Positions 45,511 to 58,047 of a stretch of 64,000 nt of DNA are shown piece after piece. The position numbers were made by a program, and so were the translations under genes. Under the pieces are notes generated by a model. That model was given only the letters and a program-made list of their open reading frames with translations. It did not search any database and was not told where the DNA came from. Origin of the DNA: Populus alba (taxonomy: Eukaryota; Streptophyta; Magnoliopsida; Malpighiales; Salicaceae); contig NC_133289.1 of NCBI RefSeq assembly GCF_005239225.2, forward strand, positions 14,740,889 through 14,804,888. The letters are read 5' to 3'. Each line of letters begins with the position of its first letter. Position 1 is the stretch's first letter.

Positions 45511-45522
45511 GCTCTGATACCA
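45511..45522 (-). other. Primer-binding site of the CRM element
   Basis: On the minus strand TGGTATCAGAGC, a perfect complement of the 3' end of initiator tRNA-Met, two bases inside the LTR. Confidence 0.92.
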
Positions 45523-45524
45523 GA

Positions 45525-46472
45525 TGATGTGCCGTGAATGATTTGAAAATCGGCAACAATGATTCTAATGAAAAATGGATGAAGGATGGGTCTGGTTGTG
45601 TTGTTTTTCTTTTAGTATTTAGGCTGGATTGTAGTGATTTAAGGTAAATAAGATGGAGGATAGACTAGAATGATACTTTGATAAGTCGATCTGGACGCCA
45701 CAAAGATCAATCTAGGATTTCGACGCCACACTCTTTGTGATTGAAGAGTGATAAGTCAGGTAGGGTTCTTCACAAAACGAATTTGGAAGAACAGCTCTTA
45801 ATTCTCTGAATTAAGTTTTTCAAATCTTGGCTAAAAGTGTTTATTTCATATTCTGATACATATTTATCTTTGGAACATCCCTCCAAAGTTAGGTGAATTC
45901 AACATGACAGAAGTCAAGCCTAAAAACTAGACTTTTAATAAAGCAAGTAGACATTTAACTAACACACGTTTTTTGTTGACATTTCTAAAAACATATGCAG
46001 ACGAAATTTAAAAACAGCCATAACTTTTGACACAAAAGTCCAATGCACTCATGGTTGGACAATATAGAAAGATCACGTTCTGAACTTGAATTTTACCTAC
46101 ATAAATCTTCTTTTCACATGCATTGGATGACTTCAAATTCGGGTTCAAATCCATCTACTGTTCTGACCGTAAACAGCATCAATTCCTTCACTTGCATTAT
46201 CAATCCAAATACAAGTAGCCCAGCATGAAAAGAACCATTAAGGGCTTTTCCCATCTCCAAGTTCCAATTGTAGGCAAATAAGCACCCTTGAACCAATTTC
46301 AAACTGATTGCTAATTTTTAACTCCGACGCAGCTTCAATCATTGCAATTTGATTCGTCAAGGCCCGTTGTAGTTGTTTCGCTCTCGCTCTTGTCATTGGA
46401 CCATCTGAATCCTCTTGCATATTAGATTCAGCTTTACGAGATGGATTATAATTCCCATGATGCACATCATCA
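45525..46472 (-). repeat. CRM 5' LTR (right)
   Basis: 948 bp, same ends as the left copy. In this copy the stretch equivalent to the polyprotein tail is open (46465-46238), with HHGNYNPSRKAESN and then DGPMTRARAKQLQRAL, a CR-like motif. The motif itself would be expressed from the 3' LTR copy, not here. Confidence 0.95.
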
Positions 46473-46477
46473 TATTG
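46473..46477. other. Target-site duplication TATTG, right
   Basis: Same five bases as 40064-40068, confirming a standard integration event. Confidence 0.9.
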
Positions 46478-48044
46478 TCTTTTCTATACATAACTAGTCC
46501 CCAAAGAGTAGTTAGGGTTTCTCGTAACCAAAATACTAGAGGGTGACTCCAAACCTTTTAAACCATAAAATGGACAATAATTCCTTGTTCTTTCCATACT
46601 AACAACCCTAATTTAGAAGGATGATCATTTCAATAATGCACATATGTGACAATATCATCAAATTTTCAAGTGTTATCGTCTAAGATTGACATACCTCTTC
46701 TACTTAATGTGGTTTACCAACACCTAAGTACTTGACATATCCCACACAATCATTGTATCCTATAGGTTATGATTCAAATATAGAATATAAATATCATGAT
46801 GATGAGATTATTCTAGGTCATTCATATAAAAGTTATAAAAACTTTAAATATCAAGTTTAGAAATTGGTAAATCCAGGTCATATTGAATTTTTAAAGGGAA
46901 GTGGTGCATACCGTATCATCACTATTGTAAACAGAGTAGATGATTAGCCAAGGTGATTCATTGTCAACATGGTAAATGAACATCTAAGATGATAAAGATA
47001 ACATATGATAATTGTTGCCAAGTCTAAAATATTTAATGGAAGAATCTGACAAAAAAAATAGTTGTGTTGTATTGTCATTTCATTTTTGTGATTAAACTTT
47101 GCAAATAAGGTCATTTTTTTTTATTAAAAAAGAATAGGAAATTATGAAACTTCAATTTTTTTCTCTCATGTTTTAGATTAAATCACATCTTTTAATGCAG
47201 TGTGCTGTTCTATATGTCTGTTTGTTTTGTTTTGTTTTTTTTTTTTTTTTACCAAGAGGTGTTTATTTGCAACATATGAAAAATTAATTCAAATTGGTTG
47301 AATTTAAAAATATATCAAACAAATGCCAAAAGCAATCCACTTTTTTAAATCCTAAAATCTCCTTTCCAATGCTAATGTATTTTTAAAGGTAGAATCAAAC
47401 TTATCTCTCTATTTGAACCCCAAAGTATGTTGTTTGCTCCTAGTAAACCTCAAAGGGTAATGCCTTATAATTTTCATAGTTTTTAACCTTAAGACTACAT
47501 CCCCTCCATGAAAAAGCAAAGACAATTTTTTTTTTGCCTAAAATAATGTATCTAAGCCCAAAATGAAATCAAATGATTTAATGACATAAATGATGATGGA
47601 TAATGCGCATGTAAGTCATAATCCCATCACTTCTTCTCTAAAGTTAACGATTTTCCTGATTAATAATACGGCTAAGACTTATCAACATGAACATATTTGA
47701 ATTTAGGATGAAGAAATGTTATCTTTGATATATCCTTCATAAATAAATAATATATCCCTTATTATCTTACTTTGAGCCTTAAATGTGTCTTGAAAAATAA
47801 CCATGACTAGGATTAGCTCTCACACGAGGGGGAAAGTTTTTCTCCAAATATAAAAAGATACAAAATTGTAGAAAGGATTGGGGGATTATAAAAGAGAGCA
47901 AGAAAACATGAAAAAAAATGAAGAAGACGAGAAGCTCTCTAACGTGCCTTAATGATTGTTGCATGTGTACAGCGTGGCGACAATCATCCTCTTGAATTAG
48001 GATAATTAGGAATGATATTGGTGGAAAAGGCAAGGAATTCTTGT
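46478..48044. other. Intergenic, old dispersed repeat texture
   Basis: Right flank of the CRM insertion. Non-coding; short frames such as 47779-48033 have no recognisable domain. Confidence 0.45.
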
Positions 48045-48720
48045 CCTTTATTAGTATAAAAAAAAATGAAAATCGTCACCTAGTATGTTGATCACTAGGA
48101 GCCCTAACTGCTCTCGGGGTCTAGAAAAGGGACTAATTGCATAAAGAAAAGATATTAGCACCCCTAATACCCCTTACTTGATGTAAGATGCATTGTTTAT
48201 TTGTCTAATATAAACTAAGAAAAAGTTGTATTTTTTAACCGTTGGTCTGTCTAAGATTTAAGAAAAGTCCTCCTTAGTAAGAAGATTTTTATCTTATCAA
48301 ATTAAAAAACCTAACCGTTCTAATGCCAACAAAAATAAACTGTCTTTTTATTTAATACTAGTAATATGTTTTACATATAAGTTCACAATTTTATGTATTA
48401 AAAAAAAAACATAATTTTGCTATTTTTTGAAATGTAGGCCGAAATGCTTTGGAAATTTATGAACTTGTAAAATCCATGCAATATTAAAAAAAAAAAACAT
48501 GTCAAAGTATTTTTTATTTTTTTAAATGCTTAAATAACTTTAGGATTTTTAGCTATATGCAAGAAAAAAAGAAAATATATTTTTATTTTACCCGACCCGA
48601 CTAGGTTAACTTGAAATCTTTGGCTCGACCATAAACAGAATAAAAAATCCTGATTTGACCTGAAAAACAACCCAAAAATAAAACTAAAGTAAAATAATAA
48701 ATTAAACACCGAAAAACATT
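48045..48720. repeat. Dispersed repeat family C, copy 1
   Basis: 'tcgtcacctagtatgttgatcactaggagccctaac...tattagcacccctaatacccctta...gatgcattg', later 'cccgacccgactaggttaacttgaaatctttggctcgaccataaac'. The same order of words recurs at 49110-49920. Probably fragments of a non-coding LTR element. Confidence 0.55.
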
Positions 48721-48767
48721 ATTTTTAAAAACTAATCAGCATGATGATTTTATTACATCAAAGCATT

Positions 48768-49090
48768 ATTCCTAAATGTTTCCTGTCAATGCTCTATTAA
48801 GATAAAACATTAATTAGAGTCATTAAGACTTATACATATTATGATCTTTCCTTTATGAAAAAGAAATTATTGTTCTCATAAGCTAATGTATGAAAAATAT
48901 CTAAAACTAATATATAAGTATTTGTCAAATGATATGTACATTGAACTAATGAAGCATAAGAATTTCATTCGAAGAGATCACTTATGTCATGTCTATGGAA
49001 AAACTCATATGATAGATATACAAGTGATCCTTAATATGAGATCAATAACTTATCTTATGCATGGAATGTTATATTTTGATTCTTGTCACA
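48768..49090. repeat. Dispersed repeat family A, copy 1
   Basis: Matches 58048-58352 over about 300 bases ('aatgctctattaagat', 'ttgttctcataa', 'catgatatgtacattgaactaatg'-like, 'gagatcactt', 'tggaatgttatattttgat'). The frame at 48886-49095 inside it is not conserved in the other copy, so it is not coding. Confidence 0.6.
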
Positions 49091-49109
49091 CATGAGCGTG
49101 CAACGTGGT

Positions 49110-49920
49110 GGGATGTTGGGGTTAAGGAGTCGTCATCTAGTTGTTTAGTTTATGGTCACTAGGAGACCCGAGTGAATTGGTCTTATCAGAAATTCCAAGG
49201 TAAGGGACTGGTTGTGGCTAGAGAAGGTATTATCACCCCTAGCACACTTTACCTAAGGTAAACTGCATTGTGTGGTCTTGATGTTGTTTAAAGGTTTTGA
49301 TGGAATCCTAGTCGATGGTTTATCTATGGCTCAGGACTAAGATTTACGCTCATGAACAAAATTGTCATCTCGAACTTATTACATGGTCGTATGCCCAGAT
49401 GAATCTTTATAGGAAGAATTCATGTAAGTGCTTTGAAAGAGTTTACCTACCTTTGAAGGTGAAAGTGTTTTCCACAACGCATATATTATACTGAAACATA
49501 TTCTCAATTAAAATAAGTGAATATTAACAAAAAATATGAGAATTTCCTAATCAACTCGTAATAGTTAAATACTAGCATACTTGTAGGTCTAATATTTGTA
49601 CTAGATTGTTGATCATTAATTTTTAAAGAAAAAAAGAAAAAAACTTATGGTTATTGACATATTGGCTATATCTTTAATAAATTTTTCAAACTTGTTGTAA
49701 TTCCACAAAATGCAAAGAAATACAAAAACTTTTCTAAAACATGTATAATATATTTTTTTATCCGGTTGGGTTTACCCAACCAGATTGACTTAGCTGGGTA
49801 GACCTGAAATATTTGGTTTGACCATAAACTGAACCAAAGATATAGTTTGACCAAAAAACTAAAAAAAAAAAAAAATCAAAGCTTAAAACAAATCAAACCT
49901 AAAAAAAAAATAGAAAAAAC
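49110..49920. repeat. Dispersed repeat family C, copy 2
   Basis: 'gtcgtcatctagttg...ggtcactaggagaccc...ggtattatcacccctagcacactttacctaaggtaaactgcattg', later 'agctgggtagacctgaaatatttggtttgaccataaac'. Diverged from copy 1. Confidence 0.55.
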
Positions 49921-51540
49921 TCAATTTGTTTTTACCAAAAAGGGATCAGAAGCATAAAAAATAAAGAACATGAAGAACATTAAGGCCAATTCCAATAACA
50001 TGAATCTTTAACCACACCATATATGATTGAAACAAGGCTACATACTTGTTGTGAATCATGTAAGGATCAATAATCTAGCATTCATTCACTTCAATTATGA
50101 AAGAACCATTACGATTTAGTCTAAATGGGTTTCAATTCTAAACCAAGATCTTAGGATTTAAACCTATGAAAAAATTGTTGTTTATGCCAATAAACTCTAG
50201 ATTATTAAATAATCAAATATCACGTGATGTTTTAGTTTAACTGGTCCAAATCAAAGAGTTAAGGCAATATTTTTCCCAAAAACACGAAGAACACTACACA
50301 ACAACTTGGAAAAACCTAGCACACTTTTAAACCCTAAAAAAATGGCCTTCTAGGTTTTTAAACATATTGCTTTTGGTTTTCACAAACCACAATACCAATA
50401 CTAAATATAGTTGAATTAAAAGAATTAATAAAAAAAAATCAAATCATCAAAATCATGCATTAGATTCCATCTTCATATCTGCAACCTCAATGACAACCAA
50501 TAACAACATCAAATTTCAATTTAAAATTAACTCTCTAAATAACTTGGAACCCAAATCAAGCTCAAGAACCAAGAAAATACACTAATAAATTAAAAAAAAA
50601 ACACCAAACACCCACTAACATATTTGGCAGATTACAAAAATCATTTTATTTTAGTAAAATAAACAACAAAATATTTCCTAAAAATCCAGTAAATAGTAAC
50701 AAACAACTTAGATCAAAATTAAGCAAAGAAAAATAGCATTTTATGCATTAATAAAAAATAATACAAGATCAATACAATGTATCATAAAAAAACAAATTTC
50801 AAACACCATTGGAACATGCAATAAAGAGTTAAATGTGTGCTTTATGGACATCACCTACTAAATTAGAAAAGTGTTTTTTATAACTTTCAAGCTTTACCAA
50901 TGGTTGCTGCCATTTCTTTCCCAAGATTACTACTTTCTCTTAAAGATGAGGAGATGTTTATGCTAGGATCTTAAACCTTCACACTTGGAATTCCTTTATC
51001 CTATCTTCCTCCCTCTTTTTTCCCTCCTTCTCGTTGCCCCTCTGCCTTGATTTTCCAAGGGTATTTATAGAGTTTCAAGCTTGGATTCAATCAAAGATTA
51101 ATCCTTCTTCATCGAAGCTTGGCCATCTAATCAAAATATAAGATTTTTTGGTATGTTGCACAATTGTAAGCTTGTACCCATGTTGGTTTTATAATGATGG
51201 TTTTGCAATAAACTTGGTTTTGGAGATTTTAGTGGTTTTTCAAAACTTAGAGACCAAAAAACTTGTTTCTGACCCTTTGATCTTGAGAGAAATGTGTCTA
51301 GCCTATGAGAATAATCCATTAAGAAGGCTTGAAATGTGAATACATGAAAAACATTGGTGGCTTTTCAAAATAGGTATCACAACCATCGATGACTGAATTA
51401 CCCATTTTGAGACTTTATTGGAGCAACTTTAATGTCATCATCGTTGAAAGATCACCTGAAGTTAGTAGATGAGGTGCACACCTTTCATTTGGACCTAGAA
51501 AATTATAAATAGCCTTTCTTGATTTGGAGGCTTGTAACTT
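49921..51540. other. Intergenic, no gene recognised
   Basis: AT-rich; no domain-bearing frame. The overlapping short frames at 51131-51339 on both strands are unremarkable. Confidence 0.45.
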
Positions 51541-51716
51541 CACATCTATTCATTTTGAAAATTAAGGATTAGAATGTGATTAATATAAGGAATTATAGTT
51601 TTAGACCAAGAAAAAAAATCAAGTAAGGACTTGATTGTATAAATTTCTAAAAAATTCTTGAAATAATATATTTGATATTTTTTCATGAGACAAAGTGATA
51701 TTTTACCTTTAATATG
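51541..51716. repeat. Dispersed repeat family B, left part (interrupted by solo LTR)
   Basis: 'aaattaaggattagaatgtgattaatat...caagtaaggacttgattgtataaatttctaaaa...aataatatatttgatatt' matches 58960-59100. The match resumes after the solo LTR at 53255, so this copy was split by that insertion. Confidence 0.6.
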
Positions 51717-51721
51717 ATTAT
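51717..51721. other. Target-site duplication ATTAT, left
   Basis: ATTAT directly before the solo LTR, repeated at 53255-53259. Confidence 0.85.
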
Positions 51722-51832
51722 TGACGTGATCAAAAGATTGATGTCTTATCCTAAATGCAGGAGTGTCGAAGTAATAAATAATCTGGCAAGACCGGGGTCG
51801 AACCACATGGAGGTTAACTATATAAATTATAA

Positions 51833-51865
<33 letters not shown>

Positions 51866-53254
51866 GGGTAAAGAGGACTTTGAGATGTAAGATTAATGTG
51901 AAGATTAAACAAGGATAAAATAATTGTCAAGGTTAGAGGATTCACTAATAGTATTAGAAATAAATATAATATAAATTCTTTTTATTAATCAACTGGAAAC
52001 CACACACAAAGAATGTCTCAACTGAATGATTTATCCTTAATAGTTCATTATAAATTTTTAACTTAATCATATTAATTATCTTATTTTAGTAACACATACT
52101 TTTAAATATTGTCAGGAATTCATGATGATAACTTATGTTAACAACAAATCAAGTTCTTTTCATAGCACAAGTGTAGGTTATACCATACGGTTGGGCTATG
52201 AAAGTGCCAAGCATTTGTTGTACCAAGTGCTATACAACACAAATCTAGAATAATCATTTAACAAGCAAGGTATTAAAAATTAGTAAGATAAAAAGATAAG
52301 ACATGTTAATAACAAACTTTCTTGGATATAAACATTGAAGTCTATGTTGAGTTTATATTATACCTATTCTAACACCATTAGTGAAACCTTTTCACCTTGA
52401 AATAATAAACTTAGCTAAACATATAGTAAATGAAATGAAAAGCATAAACAAGAGATTAAGAAAAATATAACATGAAATAAAACTTAAACATTACAAAAAT
52501 ATAAAAAAAGAAATAAAAACCATGATTTTGATCTGAACAATCAAGATGCCTAAATGGATGGCAAAAGCCTCCTTTTGTAGGCCAAACTTTATAACTATTG
52601 ATTTGATGACTAATTGTTGAATGGGTGGCCAACTCTTGACTTGGTGAAAATCCTTATCTTCTTGTTTGAACAAAACATCATTGCTAACATTAGAATTGGA
52701 ATCAAATAAACTCATGAAAGTTCTAGAAATTATCTTATCTTTCCAGGAAAAAAAATTGAGGTCATTTAGACTTCTATAACTTGAGATATGGGCTGAACAC
52801 CGAACAATGTTTGGGCTACAAGACAGATTCAAACTTCTTTGTTGTTGATATAATTTGGACTTGAAAACGGCCTCTTTAAATCTTGGACTCCACATGAAAG
52901 TTGTAGGCCTATGTCTTACCTTTCTATCCATATAAAGCGGACCTAAATCCGAGATCTACAACTCTAGATATGACCCAATTACCGAATAGTATTTCAGTTT
53001 GGATTGAACCAACATCTCTTTTCTAAGTTTAGCCCTCTCTTTGTCCTTTCAATTTCAGTACTTAAACTCATCAATCAATCCTTTCATTTATGTGATAGGT
53101 CTGCATTTAAGATGAACATTTATCATAAATTAAGGTATCTTATAGTAAAAGAATTGTTATTATAAAACATGTTTTAGTTAAGGAGTTAATGATATTTCAA
53201 ATGCAAAATGATGATATAAAACCTTGGTAAAAATACATTTTTAAGTACTAATCA
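51722..53254 (-). mobile_element. Solo LTR of the Athila-like family
   Basis: TGACGTGATCAAAAGATTGATG ... AAGTACTAATCA; aligns along its whole length with the LTR at 15598-17334 (about 1533 versus 1737 bp) but is clearly diverged. No internal region is present, and it is bounded by ATTAT duplications, the mark of LTR-LTR recombination. It carries a (GAT)n microsatellite at 51833-51865 where the other LTRs have CAA/TAA runs. Frames in it (52491-52931) are not genes. Orientation is inferred from the LTRs of the intact element. Confidence 0.9.
51833..51865. repeat. (GAT)n microsatellite in the solo LTR
   Basis: Eleven GAT units. Confidence 0.9.
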
Positions 53255-53259
53255 ATTAT
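53255..53259. other. Target-site duplication ATTAT, right
   Basis: Directly follows AATCA of the solo LTR; equals 51717-51721. Confidence 0.85.
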
Positions 53260-53262
53260 TAG

Positions 53263-53301
<39 letters not shown>

Positions 53302-56300
53302 CTATACGTCATATTTTTTTTGATAAGTGATCAGAGAAACACACTTACACATCAAATACACCTATATAGATAAGCAAAGTAGAGAAAAGATAAAGCCAAC
53401 ACTCAATACATAACAATCTCTCCCTCTTAAAAGAGTTTTAAAAGATTTTCTGATCAAATGATTCATGTGGATTACTGTTAAAGATCTTAAAATTAGACGG
53501 GTTGTGGTAGAGACAACCTAGCCTTGAAAAGTCCATCTAACCATAAAAGAATAAAGCTTTTTCAAGTAATCTTCACACAAACCCCAAATGACCCTATATT
53601 GAGTAGAGTGATCCTTGGTACTCCTAAAAAATTAAAATTATTGTTTTCACCGTGTTTATTGGTTTAAAAAAACCCCAACAACATCCCCCTAGGCTGATCT
53701 TGCATCCCCCTTTATAAACTAGCCATACACGCTCGAGGATAAGGTTTATACCCTTAAATCCAACTATTATACCATAAGTGCAATACCCCCTAGTCAAAAC
53801 CAGTCTACTTGTCACTAATTATAGAGACAAAACGTATATGCATTAAATGTTCACACATCCTTCTATTATAATGGAGCTAGTAAAACAAAGTTATGACATG
53901 TCCATACCTCGAGGATGACCCTCGTGTTATCATCATTTTCACTCTATGGTGAAGTAATAACCATTAAAAGTTGTTATCTCAAATGATGACCTCGAAAATC
54001 GGTGCCATAATGTTTTTCCCTCTCTACCTTTGTCTCCATATAAGTTCTTGTGTTTCATAGTTATATAAATGTCCATAAGATATTAAGTAAATTATTTCAT
54101 TATCTCATATCACTTTCTCTTCTTTTTCATGCTCTAATTATCTATTTCATCTTCCTCATAAACATAACATTTAAGGTACTTTTTCCTTATCACTATGCTA
54201 CCTTCAGCAGTAAGGGGTCTTGAATCTAACATGAGACTTGTTTTGCAAGTATTCATAGAATCCATGATCAATAATTTTAATCTTTCAATTCATCCATTAG
54301 TCTTAAAAACCCATTAACTTTCGAGGTTTTCTTCGGATCTCATTATTCAATTTTCTTGTAAATAAACAAAGGAATAAAATTTAGCAAAGCATGACTAGCT
54401 ACTTATTCCAAGTTTAGATGATATTCACATGCAAAATTTTTCCTTTGTAATTTCTCGAAGTAATGTCCCTATTAATATCTTTAATGAAAAATTAATAAAA
54501 AAGGTGAACCAAAAAAATACCAAATATGTTTAATTTTACCATTCCATCTATTTTTTTCATTCAAAATGATCAGCTAGCAAAAGAATTTAAACCTCGAATG
54601 ACAACTCAAGAATTAAAAGATTTATTAAATTCATAGCCAAAAATTGAAATTCAAAAAATTGATTTTTTTTAATTTGAGTTTAATGGGATTTATCTATTTT
54701 CTTAACTTCTAAATTGAAATTAAATTTTTGAATATGTGCAATTTATTTTTTTTCATACTTATCTTCATCTTTTTACACCATAAATCTCCTTAATATTTAA
54801 ATTCTAGAGTTTTCATGCTGAGGAATATTTTTAATAGGTTTGGATGGAGAGTGAGTGAAAAAGTAAATCAAGTTAAAAACATTATGAAATATTAAGGATA
54901 CAATAGATGAGATGTAACTATATATATTAATTAATTCCAAAAAATCAATGATAACTACGAAACATATGAAATTAACAGTGAGTTAATGGAGTTATAAGAT
55001 ATAATTTATATTATTTTTTATTATAATTTTTTTTAATAAAAATAAAAATAATTGAATTCAAACTGATGATGTTGTTCAGCAAGCTATTGTCTAACACTTT
55101 CAAGCAGAATTCTCTTGGTTGACTAATTATGGTAGTACGTAATTTAACAGGACAGGCTCAGCTGTTCCTTTATATATTTATATCATGATTTTGTTGTCTT
55201 TTTTAATGGCTTTACAGAAGAAAAGTTACTTACTTTAGTGATCGGAAAGGATGATGGCAATTCCCCATCATGGAAGGTGACACAATTCGGTAACTTACAA
55301 ATGGGGCCCTTGAGATTCGGATGTATCATACCATGACAAGAGAAAAAAAATCTAACTCGAGCTAAAAGCTCGGATGAAGGAAGATTATTAATAAAATAGC
55401 CATTGTAAATTTATATAATTATTAATTTTAAAATTTTTAGAATTAATCGAGATAGATGTAAGCTAATCTAGATATCCATGTTAATAAAAAAAAAAAAACT
55501 AAAATACAGAAGCTCATCTTCACCCAGCAAAATCAAATTAAAATGAATTTATATGATATTGCGGGCAAGGAAATAAAACGAATGACATTCATTAAAATAT
55601 GTTGTCATTACAACCTAACGATTCCATTATCTTTGGAAAAAAAGAAGACAAAACTTGTAGTATAAACTTGTTTTTATTTTAAATAATCTTGGAGTTGATA
55701 TTTGTGCTCCTATGCCATATCATATGTTAATTTATGTAGTTTATATGTTATTTATTGTATGTATGTTTTTTTTTTTAAAAAAATTTGGTTTGAATATTAG
55801 GGTTACTATTCAAGAAAGTTTATAAATATGTGTGAACACATCAAACTAATATAAAAAAAATTGTCATCATTTTTTTATATAAATAATCCCAATTAACATA
55901 TAAATTGATTTAAAAATATTCCTTAATATCATGAAAGAAATAATGAATATATTATTCATTTTCTAAAATGAGTCATTGGAATTGCGCAATAATCCAAATT
56001 CTTTGCAGAAATGTTTGATATTGTGTTTTAAAAATGTTTTTGAAAAAAATTGAATTTTTTTTTATTTTTTTATTTGTTTCAAATAAATTTTTTTTATGTT
56101 TTCAAATTATTTTGATGTGTTGATGTTAAAAATATTTTTTTTAAATAAAAAAAATATATTATTTTAATATATTTTAAAATAAAAAATATTTGAAAAACAA
56201 CTGTTATTATATTTTTAAATACACTATGGCTTCAACCATCACTTCACCTTATTGTTCACTGTTTACTACTGATGAAGATGTGTTTTCCTTCAATAAATTA

Positions 56301-57088
56301 GATTTTTAGATTTGAAAATTTTAAATTTTATCCTTCTAATTTTATTTTTATTTTTATTTTAATTTGACTCTTCCAAACTAAAATTCTTATCTCCATTCCT
56401 CGTTGGCGGATGAAAAAACTATCATGAACAGTAAGAAGATGTATTCTAAACTCATTAATTTAAGAATAACAACGTAAAGTTTTTGTGCATAATATTTTTT
56501 AAGAGTATTTTTTATATAAAAATATATTTTTAATATTAATACATCAAAACAATTAAAAGATATTTTTAAAAAATTAATTTAATATTTTTTCAAGTGAATT
56601 TAAATACAATGTAAAACACAAAAGCAAATAACTTTAGGAAGGGAATGCATTTTCATAACAAGTCACACCATGTTTGTAGTTAGCATAATTATAACATACA
56701 TGGATTTATATTAGCGGGATCATTGTATCAAGAAAATGTACAAAATCTTTGTTTTATATTCAATTATAAAGGAGACTGATTGCTGTGTGCATTTTGTCAT
56801 TCGTGGCACAAGGGATCCAAGATCGATGGAGTAGGGTTATTGCAATATTAGTCTAGATTCTCAACTCTTCAATTAAACAAAGCCCCTAAAGATATGGTGC
56901 CAAGTCCACTGCTGGGGTCTGAAGTACAATCATATCCCAACAAACCTTCATATATCAAAACAACTACAAATACACGCGCATATATATTTCATGTAGCCAG
57001 GAGCGAAAAAAAAAAACACCACACACACACATATATATATATATATAAACCTTTAAAACATTTAATTTCTATTTATTTAAGTGACTAG
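53260..57088. other. Intergenic mosaic of old repeats
   Basis: 53260-53600 continues family B (compare 'ttttaaaagattttctgatcaaatgattcatgtggattactgtta' with 59256-59305). A (TA)n run lies at 53270-53296. The rest is AT-rich without recognisable genes; the frame at 56894-57088 is chance. Confidence 0.45.
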
Positions 57089-57895
57089 GAGAGAAGGATA
57101 ACTAAGTTTATTACAAGCTAAAATTTTTAAAGATGAAGAACACCATGAATATATAAATACATTTAAAATCCTCAATTTTTATTTATGCAATTTTAACTTG
57201 TCAAAAAATTATTACAATTGGTTACGAGAAAAGACAAAAAATATTGATTTTTTAGTCATCTAAGTAACACTTGTCAATACACACACACTTCTAAATTGAA
57301 AACAAATATTTCTTAAAAGCTCTTGCATCAGTCTCAATAACTTAAAAAAACCTTGCCCTCAAGCTTAAATTGTTTCTGGATTAGAGTCTTCTCAATAAAA
57401 AACAACCATCTACCATGAAAATGTTCAACATAAAGTTATTTGAGTATAATCTTATCAATGAAAAAATAATGATCTTCTTTTATGCGAGCCATCCTATTAT
57501 AGGTCCTTAACATCGTTGCGTCGCTATTTTATTGTGGATTCTTAACACTGTTGTGCAGGCTGTCTCATTGTAAATCCCTAACACCTTTATACAGGTTACC
57601 TCGTCATGGATGTCTAACATCTTTGTGTTGCCCATTTCGTCATGGATCCCTACTATCTTTTGTGGATTGCACCTTCGTGGATCCTACCACCATGATTTCC
57701 AATAACATCACATAACAACAAACCACAAACAATTATTGGATTTCGATACCAACTAGCGTATCGAAGAGTGAAGGGTAACAAGATTTATTACAAGTCAAAT
57801 TCCTAAAAAACCAAGAGCACCGTAATAATGAAAAGACATCCAAAATATTCAACTTTTATTCATTCAAGTTTTACTTTCAAAAAGCTATTTCATCT
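57089..57895 (-). mobile_element. Possible TRIM-like element with internal minisatellite
   Basis: Two direct repeats of about 125 bp (57089-57215 and 57766-57895: 'agaaggataactaagtttattacaagc...' and 'agtgaagggtaacaagatttattacaagt...') flank about 550 bases without coding sequence. Next to the right repeat, TTGGTATCGAAATCC (minus strand, about 57739-57753) resembles the tRNA-Met primer site of LTR elements. TRIMs are very small non-autonomous LTR elements. The LTR ends are not clear. Confidence 0.4.
57489..57667. repeat. 36-bp minisatellite, five units
   Basis: Units at 57489-57523 (35 bp), 57524-57559, 57560-57595, 57596-57631 and 57632-57667, consensus close to CTATCTCATTATGGATCCCT plus AACACCTTTGTGCAGG. 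36 bp is 12 codons and one + strand frame stays open through all five units, but no flanking gene supports coding. Confidence 0.75.
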
Positions 57896-58047
57896 CTTTA
57901 TTATATATATATAAAAGGCTTAGTTATCTTTAAAATTCATTAAATATTTGATTAATAAATCTAGAGTAAATATAAAATTCTTAGGATAAAATTCCTTGCA
58001 AAGAAAATTATAAAGTTGTTATAATTATGCTATTCTTATTGCATTAA
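57896..58047. other. AT-rich spacer
   Basis: No feature seen. Confidence 0.4.

Larger units (their letters stand above)
40069..46472 (-). mobile_element. CRM-type chromovirus (Ty3/gypsy), young, structurally complete
   Basis: 6404 bp, minus strand: 5' LTR (45525-46472), tRNA-Met PBS, gag with CCHC knuckle, protease, RT, RNase H, integrase, 3' LTR (40069-41016). Assignment to CRM rests on the RT text ([40 protein letters not shown]), TGATG...CATCA LTR ends, a long LTR of ~950 bp, and a polyprotein that reads into the LTR, where GPMTRARAKQLQRAL resembles the CR motif of centromeric retrotransposons. Perfect 5-bp TATTG duplication. LTRs differ only in homopolymer lengths. All catalytic residues I looked for are present, but the frame is split at several homopolymers. 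CRM elements often, but not always, insert at centromeres. Confidence 0.93.
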
